From: Rhodococcus aetherivorans
Lineage (GTDB): Bacteria > Actinomycetota > Actinomycetes > Mycobacteriales > Mycobacteriaceae
Direction of reading: 5' to 3'
DNA: 51,822 nt
Assembly: GCF_011058165.1 (NCBI RefSeq)
Contig: NZ_JAALEG010000039.1
Span: 1 to 51,822 of the forward strand
Translations under genes and position numbers: made by a program
The notes under the pieces: model-generated
What the model saw: only the letters and a program-made list of their open reading frames with translations
Told to the model about the DNA's origin: nothing
The model's database searches: none
Shown: in pieces, positions 8,594 through 17,144 of the stretch
How positions within the stretch are numbered: position 1 is the stretch's first letter
Layout: each line of letters starts with the position of its first letter

Positions 8594-9760
8594 ATGGACT
8601 ACAGCAAGAACGAGACCCACGAGGAAATCCGGCGGGGGATCCACGATCTGTGCAAGCGGTTCCCCGACGAGTACTGGGCCGAGCACGACGAGTCCCACGA
8701 GTTCCCGTGGGAGTTCTACAACGCCATGGCCGAGGGCGGCTGGATGGGTCTCACCGTCCCCGAGGAGTACGGCGGCGGCGGCCTCGGCGTCACCGAGGCC
8801 GCGATCGTCGAGCGGGAGATCGCCGCGTCCGGCGCCGGCATGGGCGGGTGCAGCGCGGTACACATCGGCATCTTCGGATTCGAGCCGATCATCCACCACG
8901 GTTCCGAGGAGATGAAGCGCAAGTACCTGCCGCGCGTCGTCACCGGCGAGCTGCACACCTCGTTCGCCGTCACCGAGCCGGACGCCGGTACGGACACCAC
9001 CAACATCCGCACCTTCGCCAAGAAGGTCGACGGCGGCTGGCTGGTGTCCGGCAAGAAGGTGTGGATCACCAAGGCGCAGGAGGCCGAACGCATGCTCCTG
9101 CTGTGCCGCACCAGCCCCCGCGACGAGAACGCCAAGCGCACCGCCGGCATGACGCTGATGTTCGCGGAGATGGACCGCAGCAAGGTGCAGATCCGGCCGA
9201 TCCCCAAGATGGGCCGCAACGCCGTCGACACCAACGAGCTGTTCATCGACGAGCTGTTCGTCGCGGACGAGGACGTCGTCGGTGAGGTCGGGCACGGCTT
9301 CCGCACCATCCTCGGCGGCCTCAACGCCGAACGCGTCATCTCGGCGAACGCCGCCCTCGGCATCGGTGAGGCGGCGTTGCGCCGCGGCGTCGACTACGCC
9401 AAGCAGCGCGAGGTCTTCGGCCGTCCCATCGGGAAGAACCAGGGCATCGCGTTCCAGCTCGCCGAGGCCCGCATCCGCCTCGACGCCGCCGAGGCGGTCC
9501 TGGACAAGGCGACGTGGATGGTCGACCAGGGCCTGCCGTGCGGACGGGAGGCGAACGCGGCGAAGTTCCTGTGCGCCGAGGCCGGCTTCTACGCCGCCGA
9601 CGTCGCCCTGCAGACCCACGGCGGCTTCGGTTACGGCAAGGAGTTCCACGTCGAGCGGTACTTCCGGGAGGCGCGGCTCATGCGGATCGCGCCGATCAGC
9701 CAGGAGATGGTCCTCAACTACACGGCCGAGCACGTGCTGGGCCTGCCGCGAAGCTACTAG
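8594..9760 (+). CDS. Acyl-CoA dehydrogenase
   Basis: 388 residues with FAVTEPDAGTDTTN and LQTHGGFGYGKEFHVER typical of acyl-CoA dehydrogenases. As in the protein at 3867, the common YEGT catalytic segment is absent (the C-terminal segment reads RIAPISQEM). A helix-G glutamate, E246 in LNAERVIS, is in place to act as base. The C-terminus (VLGLPRSY) is typical of one actinobacterial subgroup. It is followed directly by a CitE-like lyase and a MaoC protein, the same combination as the leucine-degradation genes fadE19, citE and maoC of Mycobacterium tuberculosis. A short branched-chain acyl-CoA is therefore likely. Confidence 0.88.
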   Translation: MDYSKNETHEEIRRGIHDLCKRFPDEYWAEHDESHEFPWEFYNAMAEGGWMGLTVPEEYGGGGLGVTEAAIVEREIAASGAGMGGCSAVHIGIFGFEPIIHHGSEEMKRKYLPRVVTGELHTSFAVTEPDAGTDTTNIRTFAKKVDGGWLVSGKKVWITKAQEAERMLLLCRTSPRDENAKRTAGMTLMFAEMDRSKVQIRPIPKMGRNAVDTNELFIDELFVADEDVVGEVGHGFRTILGGLNAERVISANAALGIGEAALRRGVDYAKQREVFGRPIGKNQGIAFQLAEARIRLDAAEAVLDKATWMVDQGLPCGREANAAKFLCAEAGFYAADVALQTHGGFGYGKEFHVERYFREARLMRIAPISQEMVLNYTAEHVLGLPRSY

Positions 9761-9769
9761 GAGGACGAC

Positions 9770-10660
9770 GTGCAGCCGTATCGTTCGATCCTGTTCGTCC
9801 CGGGGCACCGCCTGAAGTGGGTGGACAAGGCCGTCGCGGCCGGCGCCGACTGCGTCGTGCTCGACCTCGAGGACTCCGTGCCGGCCGCGGAGAAGGCGGC
9901 CGCCCGCGCGACCGTCGCCGAGTCCATCGCGCGGGTGCGCGAGTCCAACCGGGACGTCGGGCTGTTCGTGCGCGTCAACCCCCTCGCCACCCGGCTGACC
10001 GGGGCCGATCTCGAGGCGGTCGTGGTGCCGGGCCTGACCGGCATCTTCGCCCCGAAGATCGAGCAGGCCACCGACGTCCTGCGCTACGACGCGCTGCTCG
10101 ACCACTTCGAGCTGCGCAACGGGGTGGCGGGGCTCGAGTACATCGTGCCCGTCGAGACGGTGAAGGCCATCCACAACTGTCTCGAGGTGGCCACAGCGTC
10201 GCCGCGCGTCGGTGCCATGATCGGCCCGTCGGCCGAGCACGCCGACATCGCCCGCGAGGTCGGCTACGAGTGGACCCCCGAGGGACACGAAACCCTCTAC
10301 CTGCGCAGCCGGGTGCTGCTGGCCTGCCGGGAGGCCGGCATCCACGCCCTGACCGGCCTGTGGGAGGATCTCGAGAACCTGGACGGGCTTCGCGACTTCG
10401 CGGTGCGAGGCCGGCAGCTCGGGTTCCGCGGGATGATTGCGATCCACCCCTCCCACGTGGCCACCGTCAACGACGTGTTCAGCCCGTCGGAGCAGGACCT
10501 GGAGTTCTACCGCGGACTCGCCGAGGCCTACGAGAAGGCGGAGGCGGAGGGCGTCGGCGCGCTGCGGTATCGCGGCCTGCACATCGACAAGGCCCACTAC
10601 GACAAGGCAATTCAATGGCTCGAACGAGCCGAGGCGATCCTACGGAGAGGTGAACGGTGA
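9770..10660 (+). CDS. CitE-like beta-hydroxyacyl-CoA lyase (HpcH/HpaI family)
   Basis: 296 residues of the CitE/malyl-CoA lyase TIM-barrel family, which cleaves or forms C-C bonds in 3-hydroxyacyl-CoA esters with Mg2+. Visible signatures are the N-terminal SILFVPGHR, LDLEDSV, VPVETVKAI and the C-terminal IHPSHV. A GTG start at 9770 after AGGAGGACGAC is best; no ATG is nearby. Without citrate lyase alpha or gamma genes it must be a stand-alone lyase, comparable to the mycobacterial Rv2498c, described as a beta-hydroxyacyl-CoA lyase. It could release acetyl- or propionyl-CoA from a 3-methyl-3-hydroxyacyl-CoA where a thiolase cannot act (inference). Confidence 0.87.
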   Translation: MQPYRSILFVPGHRLKWVDKAVAAGADCVVLDLEDSVPAAEKAAARATVAESIARVRESNRDVGLFVRVNPLATRLTGADLEAVVVPGLTGIFAPKIEQATDVLRYDALLDHFELRNGVAGLEYIVPVETVKAIHNCLEVATASPRVGAMIGPSAEHADIAREVGYEWTPEGHETLYLRSRVLLACREAGIHALTGLWEDLENLDGLRDFAVRGRQLGFRGMIAIHPSHVATVNDVFSPSEQDLEFYRGLAEAYEKAEAEGVGALRYRGLHIDKAHYDKAIQWLERAEAILRRGER

Positions 10661-11127
10661 TGCGCGGTCTGTACTTCGAGGAGTTCGAGGTCGGGAAGCA
10701 CTACAAGCACTCGATGACCCGCACCGTCACCGAGATGGACAACGTGCTGTTCACCTCGCTGACGATGAACATCCAGCCGCTGCATCTCGACGAGGAGTTC
10801 TGCAAGACGACGATCCACAAGCAGCGGGTGGTCAACAGCCTGTTCACCGTCGCGCTCATCGGTGCGTTCCACGTACCCGAGCTGACCATGGGGACCACGC
10901 TCGGCAACCTCGGCTACGACAAGGTCAAGTTCCCGAATCCGGTCTTCCACGGCGACACCCTGCGCGCGGAGACCACCATCCTGAAGAAGCGTGAATCCGA
11001 GAGCCGCACCGACAGCGGCATCGTGTGGTTCGAACACCGCGGCTTCAACCAGCGCGACGAACTCGTCTGCCTGCTCGAGCGCGTCGGCCTGATGGCCAAG
11101 CGCCCCACCACCGAGGAAGGTGCCTGA
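10660..11127 (+). CDS. MaoC-family hydratase/dehydratase
   Basis: 155-residue single hot-dog protein of the MaoC type. The active-site region reads MNIQPLHLDEE, so the aspartate of the classic D-x4-H hydratase motif is an asparagine while the histidine is kept; to my recollection this form is typical of MaoC proteins that travel with CitE-like lyases. Likely adds water to a 2-enoyl- or mesaconyl-type CoA. ATG 10660 overlaps the lyase stop (GTGATG); a GTG at 10657 is the alternative start. GGAGAGG precedes both. Confidence 0.83.
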   Translation: MRGLYFEEFEVGKHYKHSMTRTVTEMDNVLFTSLTMNIQPLHLDEEFCKTTIHKQRVVNSLFTVALIGAFHVPELTMGTTLGNLGYDKVKFPNPVFHGDTLRAETTILKKRESESRTDSGIVWFEHRGFNQRDELVCLLERVGLMAKRPTTEEGA

Positions 11128-11128
11128 G

Positions 11129-12610
11129 ATGACTGCAGCGCCCGAAACCGAATTCCCGTTGAAGGACTGGGTTCCCGAAACCCGGACCCTGCTGATCGGC
11201 GACCGGGAGGTCGAGCCCGCCGGTGAGACGTGGGACGTCTACAACCCGGCCACCGAGGAGGTCATCGCCACCGTCGGCGGCGCCTCCACCGACCAGGTCG
11301 ACGCCGCCGTCGCCGCCGCCCGCGCCGCCTTCCCGGCGTGGTCCGCCCTGAGCGGCGAGGAGCGCTCCCGCCACATCCACCGCTTCGCCGACGTGCTCGA
11401 GAAGGCCGCCGACCGGCTGCTGCCCTCGATCGTCAACGAGGTCGGCACGCCGGTCTCGCTCGCCGAGTACCTGCAGGTCAAGATGGCCGTCGACGAGCAC
11501 CTGCGGTGGGCCGCCGAGGCCGCGAAGACCGACCGCACCGTCCATCTCGGCGAGTACGACAAGCCGGTGCCGACGATGAGCGACGTCGTGTACGAGCCGG
11601 TGGGCGTCGTCGCGGCGATCACCGGGTACAACTACCCGCTGAACCTGGCGATCTTCAAGTTCGGCGCCGCGCTCGCGGCCGGCTGCACCGTGGTGCTGCT
11701 CCCGTCCCCGCGCACCCCGCTGACCACCCTGTTCCTGGGCGATCTCATCCGCGAGGCGGGTCTGCCGCCGGGCGTGATGAACGTCGTCATCGGCGGCGCG
11801 GACGTCGGGCAGCGGCTGTCCTCGCATCCCGGCGTGGACCGGGTGTCCTTCACCGGTTCCGACGGGGTGGGCGCGAAGATCATGGAGCAGGCCGCGGCGA
11901 ACCTGGCCGGCGTGACCCTCGAGCTCGGCGGCAAGTCGCCGAACATCGTGCTGCCCGGCGTGGACGTGCAGAAGATCGCCGTCGAGATGCACCTGCGCTG
12001 GTCCCGCAACGGCGGTCAGGGCTGCGCCGCCCTCGCCCGGCTGCTGGTGCACGACTCGGTCTACGACGAGTTCCTCGAGGCCGGCGCGTCGGCGTTCGAC
12101 CAGATGGTCGTCGGCGACCCGTGGGACCGTGCGACGAACATCGGCCCGATGATCCGGCCCGATCACCAGAACCGCGTGCAGGGCTTCATCGACGGCGCGG
12201 CGGCCGAGGGCGGCAAGAAGCTGCTCGAGGTGACCAAGCCGCTGCCCGAGAAGGGCTGGTTCGTCAATCCGGTTCTGCTCGGCAATCTTCCGCCCAACGC
12301 GCGCGCGGTGCAGGAAGAGATCTTCGGTCCCGTCGCGGTGATCCTGCCGTTCAAGGACACCGAGGAGGCCATCCGCCTCGCCAACGACACCCCCTTCGGT
12401 CTCGCCGCGAACGTGTGGTGCGACGACCCGGTCGAGGCGCGCCGCGTCGCGGAGAAGATCCGCGCCGGAACGGTATGGATCAACGGCGGCGGTGCCATGC
12501 GGCCGGACGCGCCGTTCGGCGGCTACGGGCGCTCGGGAGTCGGCCGCGAGCTCGGTGAGTGGGGGATGCGCGAGTACCTCGAGGTCAAGCACATCCAGTG
12601 GCGGATCTGA
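11129..12610 (+). CDS. NAD(P)+-dependent aldehyde dehydrogenase
   Basis: 493 residues, normal for the ALDH superfamily. The catalytic cysteine lies in GGQGCAALAR, the general base glutamate in LELGGKSP, and NYPLN supplies the substrate-stabilising asparagine. Oxidises an aldehyde to an acid that one of the neighbouring ligases can activate. ATG 11129 lies just after the MaoC stop with GGAAGG upstream. It is a paralogue of the ALDH at 15663 (shared GYNYPLN/PYNYPLN, LLPSPR and LELGGKSPNI). Last gene before a 73-base gap that shows only a short 6-bp hairpin near 12641-12655. Confidence 0.92.
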   Translation: MTAAPETEFPLKDWVPETRTLLIGDREVEPAGETWDVYNPATEEVIATVGGASTDQVDAAVAAARAAFPAWSALSGEERSRHIHRFADVLEKAADRLLPSIVNEVGTPVSLAEYLQVKMAVDEHLRWAAEAAKTDRTVHLGEYDKPVPTMSDVVYEPVGVVAAITGYNYPLNLAIFKFGAALAAGCTVVLLPSPRTPLTTLFLGDLIREAGLPPGVMNVVIGGADVGQRLSSHPGVDRVSFTGSDGVGAKIMEQAAANLAGVTLELGGKSPNIVLPGVDVQKIAVEMHLRWSRNGGQGCAALARLLVHDSVYDEFLEAGASAFDQMVVGDPWDRATNIGPMIRPDHQNRVQGFIDGAAAEGGKKLLEVTKPLPEKGWFVNPVLLGNLPPNARAVQEEIFGPVAVILPFKDTEEAIRLANDTPFGLAANVWCDDPVEARRVAEKIRAGTVWINGGGAMRPDAPFGGYGRSGVGRELGEWGMREYLEVKHIQWRI

Positions 12611-12683
12611 TTCGCCGGCAAGGTATTCGGCAACATCGCATTCGGCAGGGCCGAACCGGACGACAAGGCTAGGAGAGACGACG

Positions 12684-13895
12684 ATGAACGCATCCGCTGC
12701 GGGTCCGCTCGCGGGAGTCAAGGTGCTCGAGCTCGGCACCATGTATGCCGCCCCCACCGCGGGGCGCATGCTCCGCGACTTCGGCGCCGAGGTGGTCAAG
12801 GTCGAGGACCCGACGACCGGAGACTTCGCACGCCAGTGGGTTCCGCAGAAGGAGGGGTTGTCGCTGGGCTTCTCCCGTCTCAACGCCGGGAAGAAGTCCC
12901 TCGGCATCGACTTGCGTTCGCCGGAAGGCCGCGACCTGGTGCGCCGGCTCGCGGCCGAGGTCGACGTCGTCGTCGAGTCGTTCCGTCCCGGCCGGCTCGA
13001 GGAGTGGGGCCTGGGCTACGACGTGCTGAGCGCGGACAACCCGGGGCTCGTGCTGGCCCGGGTGTCCGGGTTCGGACAGACCGGACCCAATCGCAGCCTG
13101 CCGGGATTCGGCACAGTCGCCGAGACTGCCAGCGGTTTCGCGCACGTCAACGGCTGGCCGGACTCGCCGCCGACCTCCCCGCCGTTCGGGTTCGCCGATT
13201 CCATCGCCGGGCTGTCCGCCGCGATGGGCGTCGCGATGTCGTTGTACAAGCGGGAGCGGACGGGGCAGGGCGACGTCGTCGACGTCGCGCTGTACGAGCC
13301 GCTGATGTTCATCATCGGTGACATGTTCCTGCGCTACACCGCGCTCGGCGAGATCCAGCAGCGCATCGGCAACGCCACCGGCGCGGCGTCGCCGCGGGGC
13401 ATCTACGAGGCCCAGGACGGGCGCTTCCTGTCCATCGCGGCGTCCAACCAGGGCATCGCCAAGCGGCTGTTCGCCGCGATGGGGCGGCCCGAGATCATCG
13501 AGGATCCCCGCTACGCCACCAACGCCGCACGCCTCGAGCACAACGACGAGGTGCAGGCGATGGTGAAGGAATGGGTCGGCTCGATGCCGCGGGCGAGCGT
13601 GCTCGAGACCCTGGAGAAGTTCGAGGTCGTCAGCGCACCGGTGAACGATGCCGCGGACGTCGTCGCCGACCCGCACTTCCAGGAGCGCACCCTCGTCGAG
13701 ATCACGGGCAACGAGATCATGAAGGGTGTGCTGATGCCGGGGCCGGTGCTGCACCTCGGCAGCTACGACGGTCCCAGCTACGACGGTGTGCCCACCATCG
13801 GCGAGCACACCGCCGAGGTGCTCTCGGACCGGCTGGGGCTGAGCGCGGACCGGCTCGCGGCGCTCGCCGAGGCGGGCGTGATCGGCAAGTCCTGA
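12684..13895 (+). CDS. Family III (CaiB/BaiF) CoA-transferase
   Basis: 403 residues of the formyl-CoA-transferase-like family. N-terminal VKVLELGTMYAAPTAGRMLRDFGAEV is characteristic, and the nucleophilic aspartate should be D172 in GFADSIAG. It moves CoA between acids, here probably activating a pathway carboxylate using succinyl-CoA or another acyl-CoA. The ATG at 12684, behind AGGAGAGAC, was chosen over longer in-frame starts because the conserved fold begins immediately. It precedes atuA-like genes by 131 bases. Confidence 0.9.
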   Translation: MNASAAGPLAGVKVLELGTMYAAPTAGRMLRDFGAEVVKVEDPTTGDFARQWVPQKEGLSLGFSRLNAGKKSLGIDLRSPEGRDLVRRLAAEVDVVVESFRPGRLEEWGLGYDVLSADNPGLVLARVSGFGQTGPNRSLPGFGTVAETASGFAHVNGWPDSPPTSPPFGFADSIAGLSAAMGVAMSLYKRERTGQGDVVDVALYEPLMFIIGDMFLRYTALGEIQQRIGNATGAASPRGIYEAQDGRFLSIAASNQGIAKRLFAAMGRPEIIEDPRYATNAARLEHNDEVQAMVKEWVGSMPRASVLETLEKFEVVSAPVNDAADVVADPHFQERTLVEITGNEIMKGVLMPGPVLHLGSYDGPSYDGVPTIGEHTAEVLSDRLGLSADRLAALAEAGVIGKS

Positions 13896-13933
13896 GAGTC
13901 GCACGGACCGCAGTCCGAAAATCGATGCGGTGA

Positions 13934-13973
13934 ACCGGAATCCACCCACGACACGGCGTGCGCGGATTCCGGT
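13934..13973 (+). other. Inverted repeat between CoA-transferase and AtuA-like genes
   Basis: Ten bases (13934-13943) pair perfectly with 13964-13973 around a 20-base loop. The position, 39 bases after one stop and 54 before the next start, fits a weak terminator or a leader structure; it could also be an operator. No clear promoter boxes are seen. Confidence 0.4.
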
Positions 13974-14026
13974 GTCACGCGCGAATTCAGCAGGTTCGCC
14001 GACGCACGCAACGAGACGAGGTACCA

Positions 14027-15349
14027 ATGCAGCTGAGTATCGGCTCGGGCTCGGCCTACGCCAACGACCGGCTCGAGACAGCGGCCGCCATGGCCGACAG
14101 CGGCCGGGTCCGGTACATGGGCTTCGACTGCCTGGCCGAACGCACGATGGCGCTGGCCCAGATCCGCCGCCTGCGCGATCCGTCGGCCGGCCAGGACGAA
14201 CGCATCTCCGCCCTGGTGCCGATCCTGCGCCGCTTCCTCGCGTCGGGAGGCCGCGTCGTCGGCAACTTCGGTGCCGCCAATCCCGACGCCGCGGCGGCCG
14301 AATTCGCCGTCAATCTGCGCGCTCTGGGGCTCGGGGGGACCCGGATCGGCATCATCCGCGGCGACGACGTGCGGGACGCCGTCACGGCCGCCGACGTCGC
14401 GCTCCCCGAACTCGGCACCACCACGCGCGCGCTCGCCGACCGGATCGTCTCCGCCAACGCCTACATCGGAGCCGATCCGATCGTCGACTGCCTGCGGCAG
14501 GACGCCCAGATCGTGCTCGGCGGCCGGATCGCCGACCCGTCCCTGTTCGTCGGGCCGATCTGCCACGAGCTGGGATGGTCGCTCGACGACTGGGACCGCG
14601 TCGGCACCGCGACCCTCGCCGGGCACCTGCTCGAGTGCGGCGTCCACAGCACCGGCGGCAACTTCGAGGACCCGCCGTACCGGGTCGTCCCCGACCCGCA
14701 CAACCTGAGCTTCCCCCTGGCCGAGATCGACGACGACGAGCTGATCGTCACCAAGCTCGACGGCACCGGCGGGGCCGTCGACCTGCGCACCACCCGCACC
14801 CAGCTCTACTACGAGATCCACGATCCCGCGCGCTATCTCACCCCCGACGTGACCGCGGACTTCAGCGACGTGCGGATCGAACAGGCCGGGCCCGACCGGG
14901 TACGCCTGTCCGGCGCCCGCGGATCCGCCCGGCCCGACACCCTCAAGGTGCTCGTCGGCGTCGACCTCGGATACAAGGCCGTCGCCGAGATCTCCTACGG
15001 CGGACCGGGCTGCGTCGACCGCGCCCGTCGCGCCGAGGAGATCGTGCGCCGGCGCCTCGAACCGATCCGGGCGCAGATCGACGAACTGCGGATCGAACTG
15101 CACGGCGTCGACACCCTCTTCGGCGACCGGATCGCCGGCGGCGAGCCGGCGGAGGTGCGGCTGCGGCTCGCGGCCCGGGCCCTCGATCCCGACGTCGCCA
15201 AGGCCGCCGCCTACGAGGTCGAATACCTGTACTTCGGTCCCGCAGGTGGCGGTGGCGTGGTCACCTCGGTCGTCCCCGCCGTCGTCGTGACCCCCGCCCT
15301 GCTGCCCCGCAGCGAGGTACCCCTGTCCGTGGAGGTGACCACCGCATGA
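14027..15349 (+). CDS. Acyclic terpene utilization AtuA-like protein (DUF1446)
   Basis: 440 residues resembling AtuA of the Pseudomonas citronellol/geraniol cluster: N-terminal GSGSAYANDRLE, YMGFDCLAERTMALAQ, a GGRIADPSLFVGP segment and a closing GPAGGGGV. Its biochemical role is unknown even in Pseudomonas, where the gene belongs to acyclic terpene catabolism. ATG 14027 (MQLSIGSG) was chosen because GACGAGGTACCA precedes it and the fold begins there. The next gene overlaps by 4 bases (ATGA) and encodes the domain often fused to the C-terminus of AtuA, so the two products probably form one complex. Confidence 0.85.
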   Translation: MQLSIGSGSAYANDRLETAAAMADSGRVRYMGFDCLAERTMALAQIRRLRDPSAGQDERISALVPILRRFLASGGRVVGNFGAANPDAAAAEFAVNLRALGLGGTRIGIIRGDDVRDAVTAADVALPELGTTTRALADRIVSANAYIGADPIVDCLRQDAQIVLGGRIADPSLFVGPICHELGWSLDDWDRVGTATLAGHLLECGVHSTGGNFEDPPYRVVPDPHNLSFPLAEIDDDELIVTKLDGTGGAVDLRTTRTQLYYEIHDPARYLTPDVTADFSDVRIEQAGPDRVRLSGARGSARPDTLKVLVGVDLGYKAVAEISYGGPGCVDRARRAEEIVRRRLEPIRAQIDELRIELHGVDTLFGDRIAGGEPAEVRLRLAARALDPDVAKAAAYEVEYLYFGPAGGGGVVTSVVPAVVVTPALLPRSEVPLSVEVTTA

Positions 15350-15666
15350 AACTTCGTGACGTCGCGTACAGCCGCTCCGGCGACAAGGGCGACACCAGCA
15401 ACATCTGCGTGTTCCCGCACGACGACGCCGACTACGACTGGCTCCGGTCGGTGCTCACCGAGGACATCGTCGCCGAGGCGTTCGGGAACCTCGTCGAGGG
15501 CGAGGTGACCCGCTACGAGATCCCGGTGAACTGCTGCCTGAACTTCGTCCTCACCCGTGCCCTCGCGGGCGGGGTCTCCAAGTCCCTGCGGGTGGACCCG
15601 CACGGAAAGTCCTACCAGTCCCTGATTCTCGACATCGACGTTCCGGGACGCGAGGAGAGGCGATGA
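15346..15666 (+). CDS. AtuA-associated small protein (separate C-terminal domain)
   Basis: 106 residues beginning MKLRDVAYSRSGDKGDTSN, the hallmark of the small domain found either fused to or encoded next to AtuA-like proteins. The SRSGDKGD segment looks like a conserved binding loop. It overlaps AtuA by ATGA and the following ALDH by another ATGA, so stoichiometric production is likely. Function unknown; best read as the second subunit of the AtuA-like protein. Confidence 0.83.
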   Translation: MKLRDVAYSRSGDKGDTSNICVFPHDDADYDWLRSVLTEDIVAEAFGNLVEGEVTRYEIPVNCCLNFVLTRALAGGVSKSLRVDPHGKSYQSLILDIDVPGREERR

Positions 15667-17144
15667 TCCACGACCTGTTCGCCCGGGCGGCGCACGGCCC
15701 GTCCGTGCACGTCGGCGGCAGAGGGGAGACCGGGCGCGGCGAGACGTTCGACTCGATCGATCCCGCCACCGAGGAGGCGCTGGCACGGTGGACCGCCGCT
15801 GACCGGGAGCAGACCGAACGCGCGATCACGGCCGCCCGCCGCAGCTTCGACGCCGGGGAATGGCGCGCCGCCTCCCCGGACCAGCGCGCCAAGGTCCTGC
15901 GGCGGCTGGCGGACCTGATCGACGAGCACGCCGGGCAACTCACCGAACTGGTCGTGCGGGAGGTCGGATCACCCATCGGTCTGGCCCGCACCCTGCAGGT
16001 CGCGCAGCCGGCGATCAACTTCCGGTGGTTCGCCGACGCGGCGCTGCGTGGTCCCCGTGGGGGTTACCAGGAGCGGTTGCCCGGCATCCGCGGCGCGGTG
16101 TCGTCCGAGAGCCTCCTGCTGCGCGAGCCGATCGGCGTGGTCTCGGCGATCGTGCCGTACAACTACCCGCTGAACATGATCTCGTGGAAGGTGGCGCCCG
16201 CGCTCGCCGCCGGCTGCAGCGTGGTCCTGCTGCCCTCGCCGCGGGGCACGTTGTCCGCGCTGGCCTTCATGCACCTCGCAGACGAGGCCGGATTGCCGCC
16301 CGGCGTGCTGAATCTCGTGCCGGGTGGACCGGCCGTGGGCGAACTGCTCAGCTCCCACCCCGGGGTGGACATGGTGAGCTTCACCGGATCCTCCGCCGTC
16401 GGTGCGGCCGTGATGGCACAGGCCGCGGCCACCCACAAGAAGGTCGTGCTCGAACTCGGCGGGAAGTCCCCCAACATCCTTCTCCCGTCGGCGGACCTGT
16501 CCACCGCCGTGGGACCGTCGATCCTGCGGTTCTGCCGCAACGCCGGACAGGGCTGCGGCGCCACCACCCGGATCCTCGTTCCACACGATCGCATCGACGA
16601 ATTCCTCGATCTGGCAGCGGGCTTCATCGAGGAGAACGTGCCGACCGGCGACCCGTTCGACGAGCGCACCGAAGTGGGGCCGCTGATCTCCGCCGAGCAC
16701 CTCGCGCGCGTGCGCGGCTACCTCGACCGCGCCGTCGCCGCCGGCGGCCGCATCTCGGTCGCCGGCGAGCGGCCGGTGGGCAAGGGCTGGTTCCTGCCGC
16801 CGACCCTGGTGACGGGTGTGGACAACTCCGCCGAGATCTGCCGGGAGGAACTGTTCGCTCCCGTCGCGGTGGTCCTTCCGTACCGGGACGTCGACGAGGC
16901 GGTCGCCGTCGCGAACGACTCCCCGTACGGACTCAACGCGAGCGTCTTCGGCGACCACGCCGAGGCGGTGGCCGTGGCTCGGCGCCTCGACACCGGCACC
17001 GTCGCGATCAACGGTGGCGGCCCCATGCGGGCGGACGTGCCATGGGGCGGATCGAAGCGCAGCGGCACCGGCGTCGAGATGGGCGAGGACGGGTTCGCCG
17101 AGTTCTTCCGGATCAGGCACCTGAACTGGCAGGTGCCGTCGTGA
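15663..17144 (+). CDS. NAD(P)+-dependent aldehyde dehydrogenase (paralogue)
   Basis: 493 residues. The active cysteine is in NAGQGCGATTR, the glutamate in LELGGKSPNIL, and PYNYPLN marks the cofactor/substrate pocket. It shares architecture and many segments with the ALDH at 11129. It overlaps its neighbours on both sides by 4 bases. Its place between AtuA-type genes and a CoA ligase suggests aldehyde to acid oxidation followed by activation. Confidence 0.92.
   Translation: MIHDLFARAAHGPSVHVGGRGETGRGETFDSIDPATEEALARWTAADREQTERAITAARRSFDAGEWRAASPDQRAKVLRRLADLIDEHAGQLTELVVREVGSPIGLARTLQVAQPAINFRWFADAALRGPRGGYQERLPGIRGAVSSESLLLREPIGVVSAIVPYNYPLNMISWKVAPALAAGCSVVLLPSPRGTLSALAFMHLADEAGLPPGVLNLVPGGPAVGELLSSHPGVDMVSFTGSSAVGAAVMAQAAATHKKVVLELGGKSPNILLPSADLSTAVGPSILRFCRNAGQGCGATTRILVPHDRIDEFLDLAAGFIEENVPTGDPFDERTEVGPLISAEHLARVRGYLDRAVAAGGRISVAGERPVGKGWFLPPTLVTGVDNSAEICREELFAPVAVVLPYRDVDEAVAVANDSPYGLNASVFGDHAEAVAVARRLDTGTVAINGGGPMRADVPWGGSKRSGTGVEMGEDGFAEFFRIRHLNWQVPS

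Noticed and set aside
6632-10615. Very long minus-strand open frame (1327 codons) opposite five plus-strand genes
   Set aside because: The long frame results from high G+C in the opposite strand's third codon positions. The plus-strand genes carry complete enzyme motifs, while the minus frame shows low-complexity Arg/Asp/Gly/Val-rich sequence.
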